A program made the translations under genes and the position numbers. From assembly GCF_030538495.1 (NCBI RefSeq), contig NZ_JAUNTW010000003.1, positions 1 to 64,000 on the forward strand: a stretch of 64,000 nucleotides of DNA. The letters run 5' to 3'. The notes beneath the pieces are model-generated. The model searched no databases. It had not been told where the DNA came from and saw nothing but the letters and a program-made list of their open reading frames with translations. The stretch comes from Paracoccus sp. (in: a-proteobacteria). GTDB taxonomy: Bacteria; Pseudomonadota; Alphaproteobacteria; Rhodobacterales; Rhodobacteraceae. Below, piece after piece: positions 28,698 to 39,783 of the stretch; positions within the stretch are counted from its first letter, which is position 1; every line of letters begins with the position of its first letter.

Positions 28698-30812
28698 ATG
28701 ATTGACGTCGAAGACCTGATCGCGCTGGTCAAGAACTATAACCCGCACTGCAATGCGGGGCTGATCCGCGCCGCCTATGATTACGGGATGCAGGCCCATG
28801 CGGGGCAAACCCGCCATTCGGGCGAACCCTATTTCACCCATCCGATTGCCGTTGCCGCGATTCTGACCGAAATGCAGCTGGATGATGCCACGATCATCAC
28901 CGCCCTGCTGCATGACACGGTCGAAGATACGGGATCGACCAAATCCGAAATCGCGGACCTGTTCGGCGCGGAAATCGCGGATTTGGTGGATGGCGTCACG
29001 AAATTAACCAATCTGGAACTGTCCAGCACCCAGTCGAAACAGGCCGAGAACTTTCGCAAATTGTTCATGGCCATGTCGCGCGATTTGCGGGTGATTTTGG
29101 TCAAACTGGCCGACCGGCTGCACAATATGCGCACGATCCGGTCCATGCGCCCGGAAAAGCAGGTCAAAAAGGCCCGCGAAACCATGGATATCTATGCCCC
29201 CCTTGCCGGTCGCATGGGGATGCAGTGGATGCGTGAGGAACTTGAGGATCTGGCCTTTAAGGTCATGAACCACGAAGCGCGCAATTCGATCATCCGCCGG
29301 TTTGTGAACTTGCAGCGGGATGGTGGTGATATTATTGGCAAAATCACCGCCGACATCCGCATCGAATTGGAAAAAGCCGGGATCGAGGCCGATGTATTTG
29401 GCCGCGCCAAGAAACCTTTTTCCGTTTGGCGGAAAATGCAGGAAAAGCAACTGGCCTTTTCCCGCCTGTCCGACATTTACGGGTTCCGCATCATCACCCG
29501 GTCGGAATCGGATTGTTACCGCGCTTTGGGTGTCATCCATCAACGCTGGCGCGCCGTGCCGGGGCGGTTCAAAGATTACATTAGCCAGCCAAAATCAAAC
29601 GGTTACCGGTCGATCCACACCACCGTTTCGGGCCGCGACGGCAAACGGGTTGAGGTGCAAATCCGCACCCGCCAGATGCACGAAGTGAACGAAGCCGGCG
29701 TCGCCGCGCATTGGGCTTACCGCGAAGGGGTGCTGGCGAAAAACCCCTTTGCGATTGACCCGGCGGAATGGATCGCGTCCCTGACCGACCGGCTGGACGG
29801 CGAAGATCACAATGATTTTCTGGAACATGTCAAACTTGAGATGTATCAGGATCAGGTGTTCTGCTTCACCCCCAAGGGTGAGGTGATCGCCCTGCCCAAA
29901 GGCGGCACGCCGTTGGATTTCGCCTTTGCCATTCATACGCGGCTGGGCAATTCATGCGTCGGCGCCAAGGTGGACGGCATCCGCGTGCCGTTATGGACGC
30001 GGCTGAAAAACGGGCAATCCGTTGAAATCATTGCAGCATCGGGGCAGAAACCGCAATCGACCTGGCTGGATATCGTCGTCACCGGTCGCGCCAAATCCGC
30101 CATCCGTCGCAGCCTGCGCGAGGCCGACCGCGACGGCTTTATCCGTCTGGGCCGCGAATTGGTGCGCGTCAGTTTCGAACATCTGGGCCATAAGGTCAGC
30201 GATGCCGCCCTGCGCACCGCCGCGCGGCAAATGGGCATGGCGGATGCTGACGATCTGCTGGCCCGCATCGGCAGCGCGGAAAACTCTGCGAAAGAGGTGC
30301 TGGAACTGCTCTATCCCGAGGCGGGTGACCATCACGACGAAATCGACATGCGCCGCCCCTTTGCCGGGCTTGAGGCGGATGCCAATTTCAAACGCGCGCC
30401 GTGTTGTAACCCTCTGCCGGGAGAACGGATATTGGGCATCACCTATCGCGGCAGCGGGGTGGTGATCCACGCCATCGACTGCCCGGTTCTGGCCGAATAC
30501 GAAGACAATCTGGATCGCTGGGTGGACCTCCGCTGGCGCGAGGGGCGCCACCCGCCCGCCTATAACACCGTGTTAAATATGACGATCCGGCACGATCCGG
30601 GGGTGTTGGGGCGTATATGCGGCTTGATCGGGGCGCAGGGGGCGAATATCTCGAATCTCGAGTTTATTGACCGCAAGCCCGACTTTTACCGAATCGAGGT
30701 CGAAGTCGAATTGCGCGATTACGAACATTTGCATAAGCTGTTGACCGCGTTAGAGGCTGACGGCGATGTCGCCCAAGTGGCGCGGGTCCGCGACCCGGCG
30801 CTGAAACCTTAA
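28698..30812 (+). CDS. relA: Rel/SpoT bifunctional (p)ppGpp synthetase/hydrolase
   Basis: 704 residues. Order of domains: HD hydrolase with HDTVEDT at 72-78, synthetase with the nucleotide motif YRSIHTTV, TGS domain (VFCFTPKGEVIALPKGGTPLDFA), zinc-finger-like region (KRAPCCNPLPGE) and a C-terminal ACT domain (about 630-704). The intact HD motif and its being the single Rel gene seen here support a bifunctional enzyme running the stringent response. Confidence 0.95.
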   Translation: MIDVEDLIALVKNYNPHCNAGLIRAAYDYGMQAHAGQTRHSGEPYFTHPIAVAAILTEMQLDDATIITALLHDTVEDTGSTKSEIADLFGAEIADLVDGVTKLTNLELSSTQSKQAENFRKLFMAMSRDLRVILVKLADRLHNMRTIRSMRPEKQVKKARETMDIYAPLAGRMGMQWMREELEDLAFKVMNHEARNSIIRRFVNLQRDGGDIIGKITADIRIELEKAGIEADVFGRAKKPFSVWRKMQEKQLAFSRLSDIYGFRIITRSESDCYRALGVIHQRWRAVPGRFKDYISQPKSNGYRSIHTTVSGRDGKRVEVQIRTRQMHEVNEAGVAAHWAYREGVLAKNPFAIDPAEWIASLTDRLDGEDHNDFLEHVKLEMYQDQVFCFTPKGEVIALPKGGTPLDFAFAIHTRLGNSCVGAKVDGIRVPLWTRLKNGQSVEIIAASGQKPQSTWLDIVVTGRAKSAIRRSLREADRDGFIRLGRELVRVSFEHLGHKVSDAALRTAARQMGMADADDLLARIGSAENSAKEVLELLYPEAGDHHDEIDMRRPFAGLEADANFKRAPCCNPLPGERILGITYRGSGVVIHAIDCPVLAEYEDNLDRWVDLRWREGRHPPAYNTVLNMTIRHDPGVLGRICGLIGAQGANISNLEFIDRKPDFYRIEVEVELRDYEHLHKLLTALEADGDVAQVARVRDPALKP

Positions 30813-30850
30813 CCGGCGGGCCTGAGGTCCGCGACACAACGGACGGACCC

Positions 30851-31531
30851 GTGTTTAAACGTCGCAATCGCCGCAGTCTGGGCCAGGTGGCCGGGGCGCT
30901 GATTTATCCAAAAGGCGGCTGGGGCCGCGCCAGCACCTATGTGATGCACCGCATGCGCCGCCTGCCGGATCAGCCGCACCGCATCGCGCGCGGCTTTGCC
31001 TGCGGGGTGTATGTGTCCTTTACCCCGTTGTTCGGACTGCATTTTCTGCTGGGCGCGTTGATGGCATGGGTGATCCGCGGCAACATCATCGCATCCGCAT
31101 TAGGGACATTCGTGGGCAACCCGCTGACATTTCCGCTGATCGCGGTCGTGTCGATCGGGCTGGGGCGGTATCTGCTGGGCGTGCCGGGCGATCTGTCGCC
31201 GCAAATGATTTTCTATGAATTTTCAGGGGCGACGGCGCAGCTGTGGCACAATGCAACATCGCTGTTCGGCCCGGAAACCGCGCAATGGGACCGGCTGGCG
31301 GTGTTTTTCCAGAACCTGTTTTTGCCGTATTTGGTTGGCGGGTTGATCGTCGGGATCCCGGTCTCGGTCGCGTTTCATTATATGACGGTTCCGGCGTTCA
31401 AGGCGTATCAGCGGCGGCGTCAGAAAATTATGGCGGATCGGATTAAACGCGTAGCGGCTGGGGGCAAGACCGGGGGCCAGCCCCCGGACCCCCGGAGTAT
31501 TTCGGCACAGAAGAAGCCCGGGGATCAGTAA
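30851..31531 (+). CDS. DUF2062 membrane protein
   Basis: 226 residues from GTG 30851 (MFKRRNRRSLGQVAGALIYPK). Three hydrophobic stretches (about 58-82, 88-118 and 155-180) and the PHRIARGFACGVYVSFTPLFGLHF and FVGNPLTFP motifs of DUF2062. Function unknown. The last ~25 residues (TGGQPPDPRSISAQKK) are encoded by the antisense strand of a dispersed post-stop repeat belonging to the convergent gene, so the original C-terminus was probably shorter. Overlaps that gene by 7 bp. Confidence 0.82.
   Translation: MFKRRNRRSLGQVAGALIYPKGGWGRASTYVMHRMRRLPDQPHRIARGFACGVYVSFTPLFGLHFLLGALMAWVIRGNIIASALGTFVGNPLTFPLIAVVSIGLGRYLLGVPGDLSPQMIFYEFSGATAQLWHNATSLFGPETAQWDRLAVFFQNLFLPYLVGGLIVGIPVSVAFHYMTVPAFKAYQRRRQKIMADRIKRVAAGGKTGGQPPDPRSISAQKKPGDQ
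31453..31517 (-). repeat. Post-stop dispersed repeat, copy 3
   Basis: On the minus strand: CTTCTTCTGTGCCGAAATAC, TCCGGGGGTCCGGGGG, then CCCCCGG. It begins 7 bp after the stop of the 2-hydroxyacid dehydrogenase gene, same orientation, and lies inside the 3' end of the DUF2062 gene. Confidence 0.7.
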
Positions 31532-32424
31532 CCCCGTTCGCGGTCCACGAGGTGACGGATCGGCTGGCCTGACATCGCGCGGCGCAGGTTGTCGGCGACG
31601 GTCAGCGCCGCCGTTTCGGGGCGGGTCGCGGCGGCGATATGGGGTGTGACGGTGATCTGCGGATGCGTCCAGAACGGATGATCGGCGGGCAGCGGTTCGG
31701 TCCGAAACACGTCCAGCACCGCGCGGGCGGTTGGGTTTTGCGCCAGCATCGTGGTTAACGCGGCCTCATCCATCAGCGTGCCGCGCCCGGGATTAATGAT
31801 CCACGCGCCTGCCGGAAGCAGGGCCAGACGCGCCGCGTCCAACAGGTTTTCCGTGTCCGGCGTGGCGGGCAGCAGGGTGATCAGAAGATCGGTGCGGGGC
31901 AGCAGGTCGTTCAGATCGGTTAACGGGTGTGTAGGAAAACCGGGGACGGGGTGGCCCGAGCGGTTGGCTCCGACAACGTCAAAGCCCACCCCCGCCAGCA
32001 TCCGCGCCGTCGCCTGCCCCAATTCGCCCATGCCCAGCACCACCACCCGGCGCGCGGCGGCCAAAGGCGGCGTGTGGTCGCGCCACACCCCATCCTGCGG
32101 GTAGCTGTCCATCCCCAGATGCGCGCGCAGCGCCCAGCCGGTGCAATATTCCGCCATCCCCTGCGCCAGCCCCGGATCGACCATGCGCGCCAGCGGTTGC
32201 GTCAGCGTAGGATTCGTGACGATGCGTTCCACGCCCGCCCACAGGTTTTGAACCAGACGCGCGCGGGTATAGGGCGCGAAATCCGTAATATCGCCGCTGG
32301 GGGCATAGATGATCGCGTCGAAGCTGGCCGGATCGCCGGTTTGGTGCAGGTCCATTTCCGGGCAGGCCGCGCGCAGATGCGGCGCCCAGTCGTCCCATCC
32401 GGCTGCGCTGAACCGGACCTTCAT
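31525..32424 (-). CDS. ghrA: D-2-hydroxyacid dehydrogenase (glyoxylate/hydroxypyruvate reductase A type)
   Basis: 299 residues. The NAD(P)-binding motif VVVLGMGELGQATARML and the catalytic residues INPGRGTLMDE (Arg region), DVFRTEPLPADHPFW (Glu) and TPHIAAATRP (His) are in the family order and GhrA-like length. It probably reduces glyoxylate or hydroxypyruvate. The start overlaps the rodA stop by 4 bp, so it rides at the end of the cell-shape operon. Confidence 0.88.
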   Translation of the reverse strand: MKVRFSAAGWDDWAPHLRAACPEMDLHQTGDPASFDAIIYAPSGDITDFAPYTRARLVQNLWAGVERIVTNPTLTQPLARMVDPGLAQGMAEYCTGWALRAHLGMDSYPQDGVWRDHTPPLAAARRVVVLGMGELGQATARMLAGVGFDVVGANRSGHPVPGFPTHPLTDLNDLLPRTDLLITLLPATPDTENLLDAARLALLPAGAWIINPGRGTLMDEAALTTMLAQNPTARAVLDVFRTEPLPADHPFWTHPQITVTPHIAAATRPETAALTVADNLRRAMSGQPIRHLVDRERGY

Positions 32425-33560
32425 CGTGGCCTGTGGACATGCGCGGACTGCACCAGCCCAAACCCCAACAGCAAGATCATCAGCGACGTCCCCCCATAGC
32501 TGACCAGCGGCAGCGGTGACCCTTTGGCCGGCAGCATCCCCATCACCGTTGCCATATTGATCGCGAAATACAAGAAAAACGTGCCGCTGATGCCAATGGT
32601 GATCAGGCTGGCGAAGCGGTCACGATTGGTTAACGCCGAATAGAGGCAGAAGCCCACGATCAGCATATACAGGATCAACAGGGACGATGCGCCGACAAAG
32701 CCAAATTCTTCGGCCAAGACGGTAAAGATAAAATCGGTGTGCTTTTCGGGCAGAAAGTTCAGCCGCGATTGCGTCCCCTGCATAAAGCCGCGCCCGGACC
32801 AGCCGCCGGAACCCAGGGCAATCTGGCTTTGAATGATGTTGTATCCCGCACCCAGAGGGTCGGCGGTCGGGTCCAGAAAGGTGTCGATGCGGCGGAATTG
32901 GTAATCCTTCAGCAGTTGCCAATCGGTGCCACGGCTGTTCATCACCGCTGCAACCAGCCCCACCCCCATGCCGATCACCGCGCCGAAATACCACAGCGAC
33001 ACCCCGGCGGCGAACATCACAATCGCCCCCCCGGCCACCAGCATGATCGAGGTTCCCAGATCAGGCTGGATCAGCACCAACCCCGTCGGCAGCAGGATCA
33101 GCACCACCGGCACAATCACCCATAGAGGCCGCGACACCTTGCCAATATCCAGCCAGTCGTAATAAGCGGCCAGCAGCAGGACCAGCGAAATCTTCATCAA
33201 TTCCGAGGGTTGCAACCGCAGCGGGCCAATGTCGATCCAGCGTTGCGCGCCCATACCGATGGTGCCGAACAGTTCGACCCCCACCAGCATCAGGAAACAC
33301 ACCACATAGGCCGCGACCGAGATTCCGCGCCAGAACCACATCGGCACAAAGGCCAGCAGCATCATGATCACCATGCCCACGGCAAAGCGATACATCTGGG
33401 GTTGCGCCCATGTCTCGACCCGGCCACCGGCAACCGATGTCAGCATCAAAAACCCGATGCAGGACACCGCCGTAATCAGAAACACCAGCGGCCAGTTCAG
33501 ATACAGGATCTTGCGGATGCCGGTTGGCACCTGCGACACTTTGTAATCAAGATAGGACAT
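32421..33560 (-). CDS. rodA: RodA, SEDS peptidoglycan glycosyltransferase
   Basis: 379 residues, about ten hydrophobic helices. SEDS landmarks: RWIDIGPLRLQPSELMKI, LIQPDLGTSIMLV, LPEKHTDFIFTVLAEEFGFVG and LPLVSYGGTSLM. Polymerises glycan strands in the elongasome with PBP2. TAATG coupling with mrdA (1-bp overlap). Confidence 0.96.
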   Translation of the reverse strand: MSYLDYKVSQVPTGIRKILYLNWPLVFLITAVSCIGFLMLTSVAGGRVETWAQPQMYRFAVGMVIMMLLAFVPMWFWRGISVAAYVVCFLMLVGVELFGTIGMGAQRWIDIGPLRLQPSELMKISLVLLLAAYYDWLDIGKVSRPLWVIVPVVLILLPTGLVLIQPDLGTSIMLVAGGAIVMFAAGVSLWYFGAVIGMGVGLVAAVMNSRGTDWQLLKDYQFRRIDTFLDPTADPLGAGYNIIQSQIALGSGGWSGRGFMQGTQSRLNFLPEKHTDFIFTVLAEEFGFVGASSLLILYMLIVGFCLYSALTNRDRFASLITIGISGTFFLYFAINMATVMGMLPAKGSPLPLVSYGGTSLMILLLGFGLVQSAHVHRPR

Positions 33561-35506
33561 TACACGCGCGTCCGTCCTGTGCGGGGCTGTTCGGGGGCGT
33601 AAAACTGCATCGCGTCGTGGCGTTCCTGCATGGCGGCGCGTTGATCGGACGGCACCGCGTCCAGCGGCGGCAGGCCATTGTTCAGCGCATACAGCAAAAT
33701 ATCGCGCGCCAGCGGCGCGGCGGCGGTCGATCCGCCCCCGCCATGTTCCACCACCAACGACACGGCATAGCGCGGCTTGTCATAGGGGGCGTAACACACG
33801 AACAACGCGTGATCGCGCCGGTTCCACGGCAGTTGCGCGTTTGAAATCACGCCGCGCGCGCGTTCGGCGGCGGTGATGTTGCGCACCTGACTGGTGCCGG
33901 TTTTGCCCGCCATGCGCCAATCATCGCGGATGATGCGGGACCGGCGGGCGGTGCCGCGCGCGGCGTTCATGACGGCGTCCATCCCCTGACGCGCGATGCG
34001 CAGGGTGGACGCGCTGATGTCCAGGGGCGCATATTCGGGAAAATCGCGCCGCACTCCGTCCACGGCGCGCACCAGTTGCGGTTCAACCGCGCGGCCCGAC
34101 GCAATCCGCGCCGTCATCACCGCCAATTGCAGCGGCGAGGCCAGAACATAGCCCTGCCCAATGGACGCGTTCAGACTGTCGCCGATTTGCCACGCGGTGC
34201 CGTGGCGGTTCATTTTCCAATCGCGGTCGGGGGCAATGCCTTCGGCGACGGCGGACATGGGCAGGTCGTGGCGCACGCCCAGCCCCAGCTTGCGCGCCAT
34301 GGCGGCGATGCGGTCAATGCCCACCCGCTGCGCCAGTTCGTAATAATAAACGTCGCAGCTTTCTTCCAATGACTTGATCGCGTCCACGGACCCATGCCCG
34401 CCGCGGCTCCAACAATGGAAACGTCGCCCGCCCAGTTCGGTATAGCCGGGGCAGAAATAGCGGGTTCCGGCGTTGATGACACCCGCCTCAAGCCCCGCCA
34501 TCAGCGTCACCATTTTGAACGTAGACCCCGGCGGATACACCCCCTGCACCGTTTTGTCGGCCAGAGGCCGGTGGTCGTGATCCATCAGCGCGCGATAATT
34601 CGCCACGGAAATGCCGCGCACAAACATATTCGGGTCAAAGGTGGGCGATGAACAAATCGCGGTCAGTTCGCCGGTGACGCAATCCATCACAACAGCGGCG
34701 GCGCTTTCGTCGCCCAGCCGCTGTTCGGCATAGTTTTGCAACCCCGCATCCACGGTCAGTTGCACGGATGACCCCTGTTCGCCCTCTTGCCGGGACAGTT
34801 CGCGCATTTCGCGGCCGGTGCTGTTCACCTCGACCCGGCGGGCGCCCGCTTTGCCGCGCAGGGTTTGTTCCATCCGCGCCTCGACCCCGACTTTGCCCAG
34901 TTGGAAATCGGGCAGCATCAGCACGGGGTCGGGTTCGTCGATGCGCGACAGGTCGTAATCGCTGACCGGCCCGACATAGCCCATGACATGCGCAAAATCG
35001 CCCCGGCGCGGATAGACGCGCGACAGCCCCGATTCCGGGGTGACGCCGGGCAGCGACGGGCTGTTCACGGCAATCGCGCTGAAATCATCCCATGACAGGC
35101 GGTCGGCCAGAATGATCGGCGTGATCGCGCTGCGGATTTTGAATTCATGCAGCAATTCGTCGATGCGGGCGTCCGACATCGGCACGATCTGGGACAGGCG
35201 GCGCAGCACCGCCTCGACATCGCCGCCGGCTTCTTCGCGGGTCAGGGTCACGCGATAGTTCTGTTCATTGCTGGCGATGATGATGCCGTTGCGGTCCAGA
35301 ATCAGGCCGCGCGCCGGGGGCAGCAGGCGAATTTTGATCGAATTGCCGTCCGACAGCATCCGGTATTGTTCGGCCTGATCCAATTGCATCGACCGCATTT
35401 TCATCGACAGCGCGCCCACCACGGTCAATTGCACGCCAATCAGCATCAACCCGCGCCGAGTGATCTGGCGGTTGCTGTCCAACACCTCGCGTTCGGATTT
35501 TTTCAT
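33560..35506 (-). CDS. mrdA: Penicillin-binding protein 2
   Basis: 648 residues from ATG 35506 (MKKSEREVLDSNRQ). A single N-terminal transmembrane helix (about 15-37) is followed by the PBP dimerisation domain and transpeptidase domain with SxxK (GSTFKM), SxD-type motif (SCDVYYYEL) and KTG (GKTGTSQV). It cross-links peptidoglycan for lateral growth. In-frame sequence upstream lies within the mreD end and lacks a site; AAGGGT precedes this ATG. Confidence 0.95.
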   Translation of the reverse strand: MKKSEREVLDSNRQITRRGLMLIGVQLTVVGALSMKMRSMQLDQAEQYRMLSDGNSIKIRLLPPARGLILDRNGIIIASNEQNYRVTLTREEAGGDVEAVLRRLSQIVPMSDARIDELLHEFKIRSAITPIILADRLSWDDFSAIAVNSPSLPGVTPESGLSRVYPRRGDFAHVMGYVGPVSDYDLSRIDEPDPVLMLPDFQLGKVGVEARMEQTLRGKAGARRVEVNSTGREMRELSRQEGEQGSSVQLTVDAGLQNYAEQRLGDESAAAVVMDCVTGELTAICSSPTFDPNMFVRGISVANYRALMDHDHRPLADKTVQGVYPPGSTFKMVTLMAGLEAGVINAGTRYFCPGYTELGGRRFHCWSRGGHGSVDAIKSLEESCDVYYYELAQRVGIDRIAAMARKLGLGVRHDLPMSAVAEGIAPDRDWKMNRHGTAWQIGDSLNASIGQGYVLASPLQLAVMTARIASGRAVEPQLVRAVDGVRRDFPEYAPLDISASTLRIARQGMDAVMNAARGTARRSRIIRDDWRMAGKTGTSQVRNITAAERARGVISNAQLPWNRRDHALFVCYAPYDKPRYAVSLVVEHGGGGSTAAAPLARDILLYALNNGLPPLDAVPSDQRAAMQERHDAMQFYAPEQPRTGRTRV

Positions 35507-35516
35507 CGCCCGACCC

Positions 35517-36041
35517 TTACCATCCCGATTCGGCCTGCGATGCGCGACGCAGACCAATCAGCCAACGGGCCACGAACACCACCACCGGATAGGCGGCGAC
35601 CGTCGCCAGATAATTCAGCAAAACCGGCCCCAATGCGGGCAGCGGCACCATGAACACGAACAACACCACGCGATAACCGACGACCATACCGGCCATCAAA
35701 ATCGCAACCCGCAGCCATTCAATCATGAATGACTGATCGCGCCAACGATGTTCACGCAGACGTGCGGATTCCGCCGCCAGCAGGGTGAACAACGCCCAAA
35801 TGCCCAAGGGACGCAGCAGCAGAATATCTTCAATCACCACGGCCAGCACGATGACGGCGGCGGGCAGTTGATCGGGGCGGCGCAGCACCCAGGCAAAGAT
35901 CAGCGCCAGCCCGGTATCGGGTCCGGGCCAGATCACCGGCCCGCCCGACAAAGGCAGCAGCCGCAGAAACAGGATCACGCCATAACAGGCCAGAAACAGC
36001 GCCGATCCGATCAGAACCGTGCGGGTCGGCGTCCCGTTCAT
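35517..36041 (-). CDS. mreD: MreD rod-shape protein
   Basis: 174 residues, almost entirely hydrophobic with five or six helices (TVLIGSALFLACYGVILFL; LPAAVIVLAVVIEDILLL). Sequence alone is weakly conserved, but the position between mreC (4-bp overlap) and mrdA makes the assignment firm. Membrane component of the elongasome. Confidence 0.9.
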   Translation of the reverse strand: MNGTPTRTVLIGSALFLACYGVILFLRLLPLSGGPVIWPGPDTGLALIFAWVLRRPDQLPAAVIVLAVVIEDILLLRPLGIWALFTLLAAESARLREHRWRDQSFMIEWLRVAILMAGMVVGYRVVLFVFMVPLPALGPVLLNYLATVAAYPVVVFVARWLIGLRRASQAESGW

Positions 36042-36925
36042 GGCGCGGCGACCGGCAATTGCGGACCAAAGGCGCGGCTGTCCAGAATGATCGCGTCGCT
36101 GTCCACAACGGCCTCGGCGGGGTGGGACCGCAGGACGCGCAGAAACTCCAGCCGGTCGTAATCGGCGGCCATGCGCAGACGCATCCGGCCATCGGTGGCC
36201 TGCGCGACCTGCCCGACCAGCATCCCCGGCGGAAACAGCCCGCCATCCCCCGACGTCACCACCCGGTCGCCCGGACGCACATTGTCGGGCATTTCGATGA
36301 AATCCAGCAGCGGCAGCGCGGTGTTGTCACCGGTCAGCAGCGCGCGTTCGCCCGAGGGCTGCACCGCCACCGGAATCCGCGATGACGGATCGGTCAGCAG
36401 CACCACCCGGCTGGTCCGTTGCCCCACGCCGGAAATGCGCCCGACCAGCCCCAGCCCGTCCATGGTGGCCCAGCCCTCGATAATGCCGTCCTGCGCGCCG
36501 ACATTCAGCAGCACCGATTGGCGAAAGGCCGAACCGCTGTCCACCATCACCACCCCGGTCACGCTGGTAAGCGCCGGATCAATGCGCACCTGATTTTGCG
36601 CCAGCAGTTTGGAATTTTCCTGTTCCAACTGCACGGCGGCCTCTTTCCAGGCGCTCATCCGTTGCAATTCGCGGCGAAGTTCCTGATTCTGTTCGTAAAT
36701 CCGGGCATAGCTTTGAAAACCCGCCACCATTTCGACCGTTTTCGTGACCGGGACTAATGCCCATTCAAAACGCGGCACGATGCGGTCGATGATCGCCATG
36801 CGCATCTGTTCCGCGCGCGGGCTGTCAATGCGCCAGAACAGAAACAGCGCCAGCAGAGCCAGCGCCATTAATGCAATCAGAACCCGACGGATGGGGGTTG
36901 CGAAATCTGGCCCCTTGCGTGCCAT
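36038..36925 (-). CDS. mreC: MreC rod-shape scaffold
   Basis: 295 residues: one N-terminal helix (VLIALMALALLALFLFW), then a coiled coil (about 70-110, YARIYEQNQELRRELQRM) and a beta-rich periplasmic domain with SAFRQSVLLNVGAQDGI and GDRVVTSGDGGLFPPGMLVG. It activates PBP2/RodA from the periplasmic side. Confidence 0.94.
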   Translation of the reverse strand: MARKGPDFATPIRRVLIALMALALLALFLFWRIDSPRAEQMRMAIIDRIVPRFEWALVPVTKTVEMVAGFQSYARIYEQNQELRRELQRMSAWKEAAVQLEQENSKLLAQNQVRIDPALTSVTGVVMVDSGSAFRQSVLLNVGAQDGIIEGWATMDGLGLVGRISGVGQRTSRVVLLTDPSSRIPVAVQPSGERALLTGDNTALPLLDFIEMPDNVRPGDRVVTSGDGGLFPPGMLVGQVAQATDGRMRLRMAADYDRLEFLRVLRSHPAEAVVDSDAIILDSRAFGPQLPVAAP

Positions 36926-36931
36926 CGGGCC

Positions 36932-38002
<1,071 letters not shown>

Positions 38003-38124
38003 TTATCATATATCCCGCAGGACCGCCCGAATCGCCTGTCGGGCTGGCACCGTATAAAAGCCCTGCCCCCGCCGGAAAAGCCCCGTTACGTTAAGTTTTA
38101 CAGGCGGGCGGGTTTTTGCGCGGC

Positions 38125-38144
38125 GGGGCCGGTTGCCCGGCCCC
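38125..38144 (-). terminator. Hairpin after leuA
   Basis: GGGGCCGG/CCGGCCCC with a 4-nt loop, 8 bp beyond the leuA stop on the minus strand. No U-tract follows. Confidence 0.5.
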
Positions 38145-38151
38145 AGATGGT

Positions 38152-39711
38152 TCAGGCGGAATACATGCTGATTTCCTTGCTGTCCTTGCCCACGCGGTCG
38201 CGGCGCAGGATCAGACGGTTCAGCGCGCCGACATAGGCTTTGACGCTGGCCAGAATGGTGTCGGTGTCGGCGGATTGGCCGGTGACGATGCGGCCGTCTT
38301 CCTCCATCCGGACCGAAACGGTGGCCTGCGCGTCGGTGCCGGCGGTGACGGCGCCCACCTGATACACCTTCAGCCGCGCATTGTGCGGGAAAATTTCCTT
38401 CACCGCGCTGAAGCACGCATCCACCGGCCCGTCGCCCGTGGTCGTGGCTGATTTTTCCACACCGTCCACGATCATGGTCAGGTCGCAGGACACTTCACCC
38501 GTGCCGCAGATGACGCGCAGAGCCTTCACCTGCAAATGATCGTGATCGGTGTTGGCGGCCTGATCCTGCATCAGCGCCAGAATGTCGTCGTCGAACACCT
38601 CTTTCTTGCGGTCGGCAAGGGCTTTGAAGCGGACAAAGATATCCTTCAACTGGTTGTCGCCGATGTCGTCAAAGCCCAGCTCGGCCAATTTGGCCCGCAG
38701 CGCCGCGCGGCCCGAATGTTTGCCCATCGCGATGTTGTTGTCCGTGAGGCCAATATCGGCGGGGCGCATGATTTCAAAGGTTTCGACGTTTTTCAGCACG
38801 CCGTCCTGATGGATGCCGGATTCATGCAGGAACGCGTTTTTGCCGACAATCGCCTTGTTGAATTGCACCGGGAAACCCGACACCTGCGCCACGCGGCGGC
38901 TGATGCCGATGATCTTCGTCGTGTCAATTCCGGTCGAAAACGGCATGATGTCGTTGCGGGTGCGCATCGCCATCACGACCTCTTCCAAGGCCGTATTCCC
39001 GGCGCGTTCGCCCAGACCGTTGATGGTGCATTCCACCTGACGCGCGCCCGCCTGCACCGCGGCCAAGGCGTTCGCCGTCGCCAGCCCCAGATCGTTATGG
39101 CAATGCGTGGCAAAGATAATGTCATCCGCGCCCGGCACCCGTTCCAGCAACATCTGGATCAGTTCCGCCGATTCGTTCGGCGCGGTGTAACCCACGGTGT
39201 CGGGAATGTTGATCGTGGTCGCGCCCGCCTTGATCGCGATGTCCACGACGCGGCACAGATAATCATGTTCGGTCCGCGTGGCGTCCATGGGCGACCATTG
39301 CACATTGTCGCACAGATTGCGGGCATGGGTGACGGTCTGGTGGATGCGTTCGGCCATCTGGTCCATGTCCAGATTGGGAATCGCGCGATGCAGCGGCGAG
39401 GTGCCGATGAAGGTGTGGATGCGGGGGCGGCGGGCGTGCTTTACCGCCTCCCAGCAGCGGTCGATATCGGGCAGTTGCGCGCGGGCAAGGCCGCAGATGA
39501 CGGCGTTTTGCGACTGGCGGGCAATGTCGGATACGGCGGCAAAGTCGCCTTCGGACGCAATGGGAAAGCCAGCCTCGATCACGTCAACGCCCATTTCGTC
39601 CAGCATGGATGCGATTTCCAGCTTTTCGTCATGGCTCATGGTGGCGCCGGGGGATTGTTCGCCGTCGCGCAAGGTGGTGTCAAAAATAATAACGCGGTTC
39701 TTATCGGTCAT
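38152..39711 (-). CDS. leuA: 2-isopropylmalate synthase
   Basis: 519 residues. HMGL-like TIM barrel with IFDTTLRDGEQSPGATM and FATHCHNDLGLATANALAA metal-binding motifs, NGLGERAGNTALEEV, and the C-terminal LeuA regulatory domain (about 390-519) for leucine feedback. It commits 2-ketoisovalerate to leucine. A possible leader peptide lies 70 bp upstream. Confidence 0.95.
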   Translation of the reverse strand: MTDKNRVIIFDTTLRDGEQSPGATMSHDEKLEIASMLDEMGVDVIEAGFPIASEGDFAAVSDIARQSQNAVICGLARAQLPDIDRCWEAVKHARRPRIHTFIGTSPLHRAIPNLDMDQMAERIHQTVTHARNLCDNVQWSPMDATRTEHDYLCRVVDIAIKAGATTINIPDTVGYTAPNESAELIQMLLERVPGADDIIFATHCHNDLGLATANALAAVQAGARQVECTINGLGERAGNTALEEVVMAMRTRNDIMPFSTGIDTTKIIGISRRVAQVSGFPVQFNKAIVGKNAFLHESGIHQDGVLKNVETFEIMRPADIGLTDNNIAMGKHSGRAALRAKLAELGFDDIGDNQLKDIFVRFKALADRKKEVFDDDILALMQDQAANTDHDHLQVKALRVICGTGEVSCDLTMIVDGVEKSATTTGDGPVDACFSAVKEIFPHNARLKVYQVGAVTAGTDAQATVSVRMEEDGRIVTGQSADTDTILASVKAYVGALNRLILRRDRVGKDSKEISMYSA

Positions 39712-39783
39712 GTCCGTTGCTTTCGTCTGAAATGTCAGGGGGTCCGGGCGCTGTCCTGACTGAGCGGCAGCCCGGAAGCCCGC

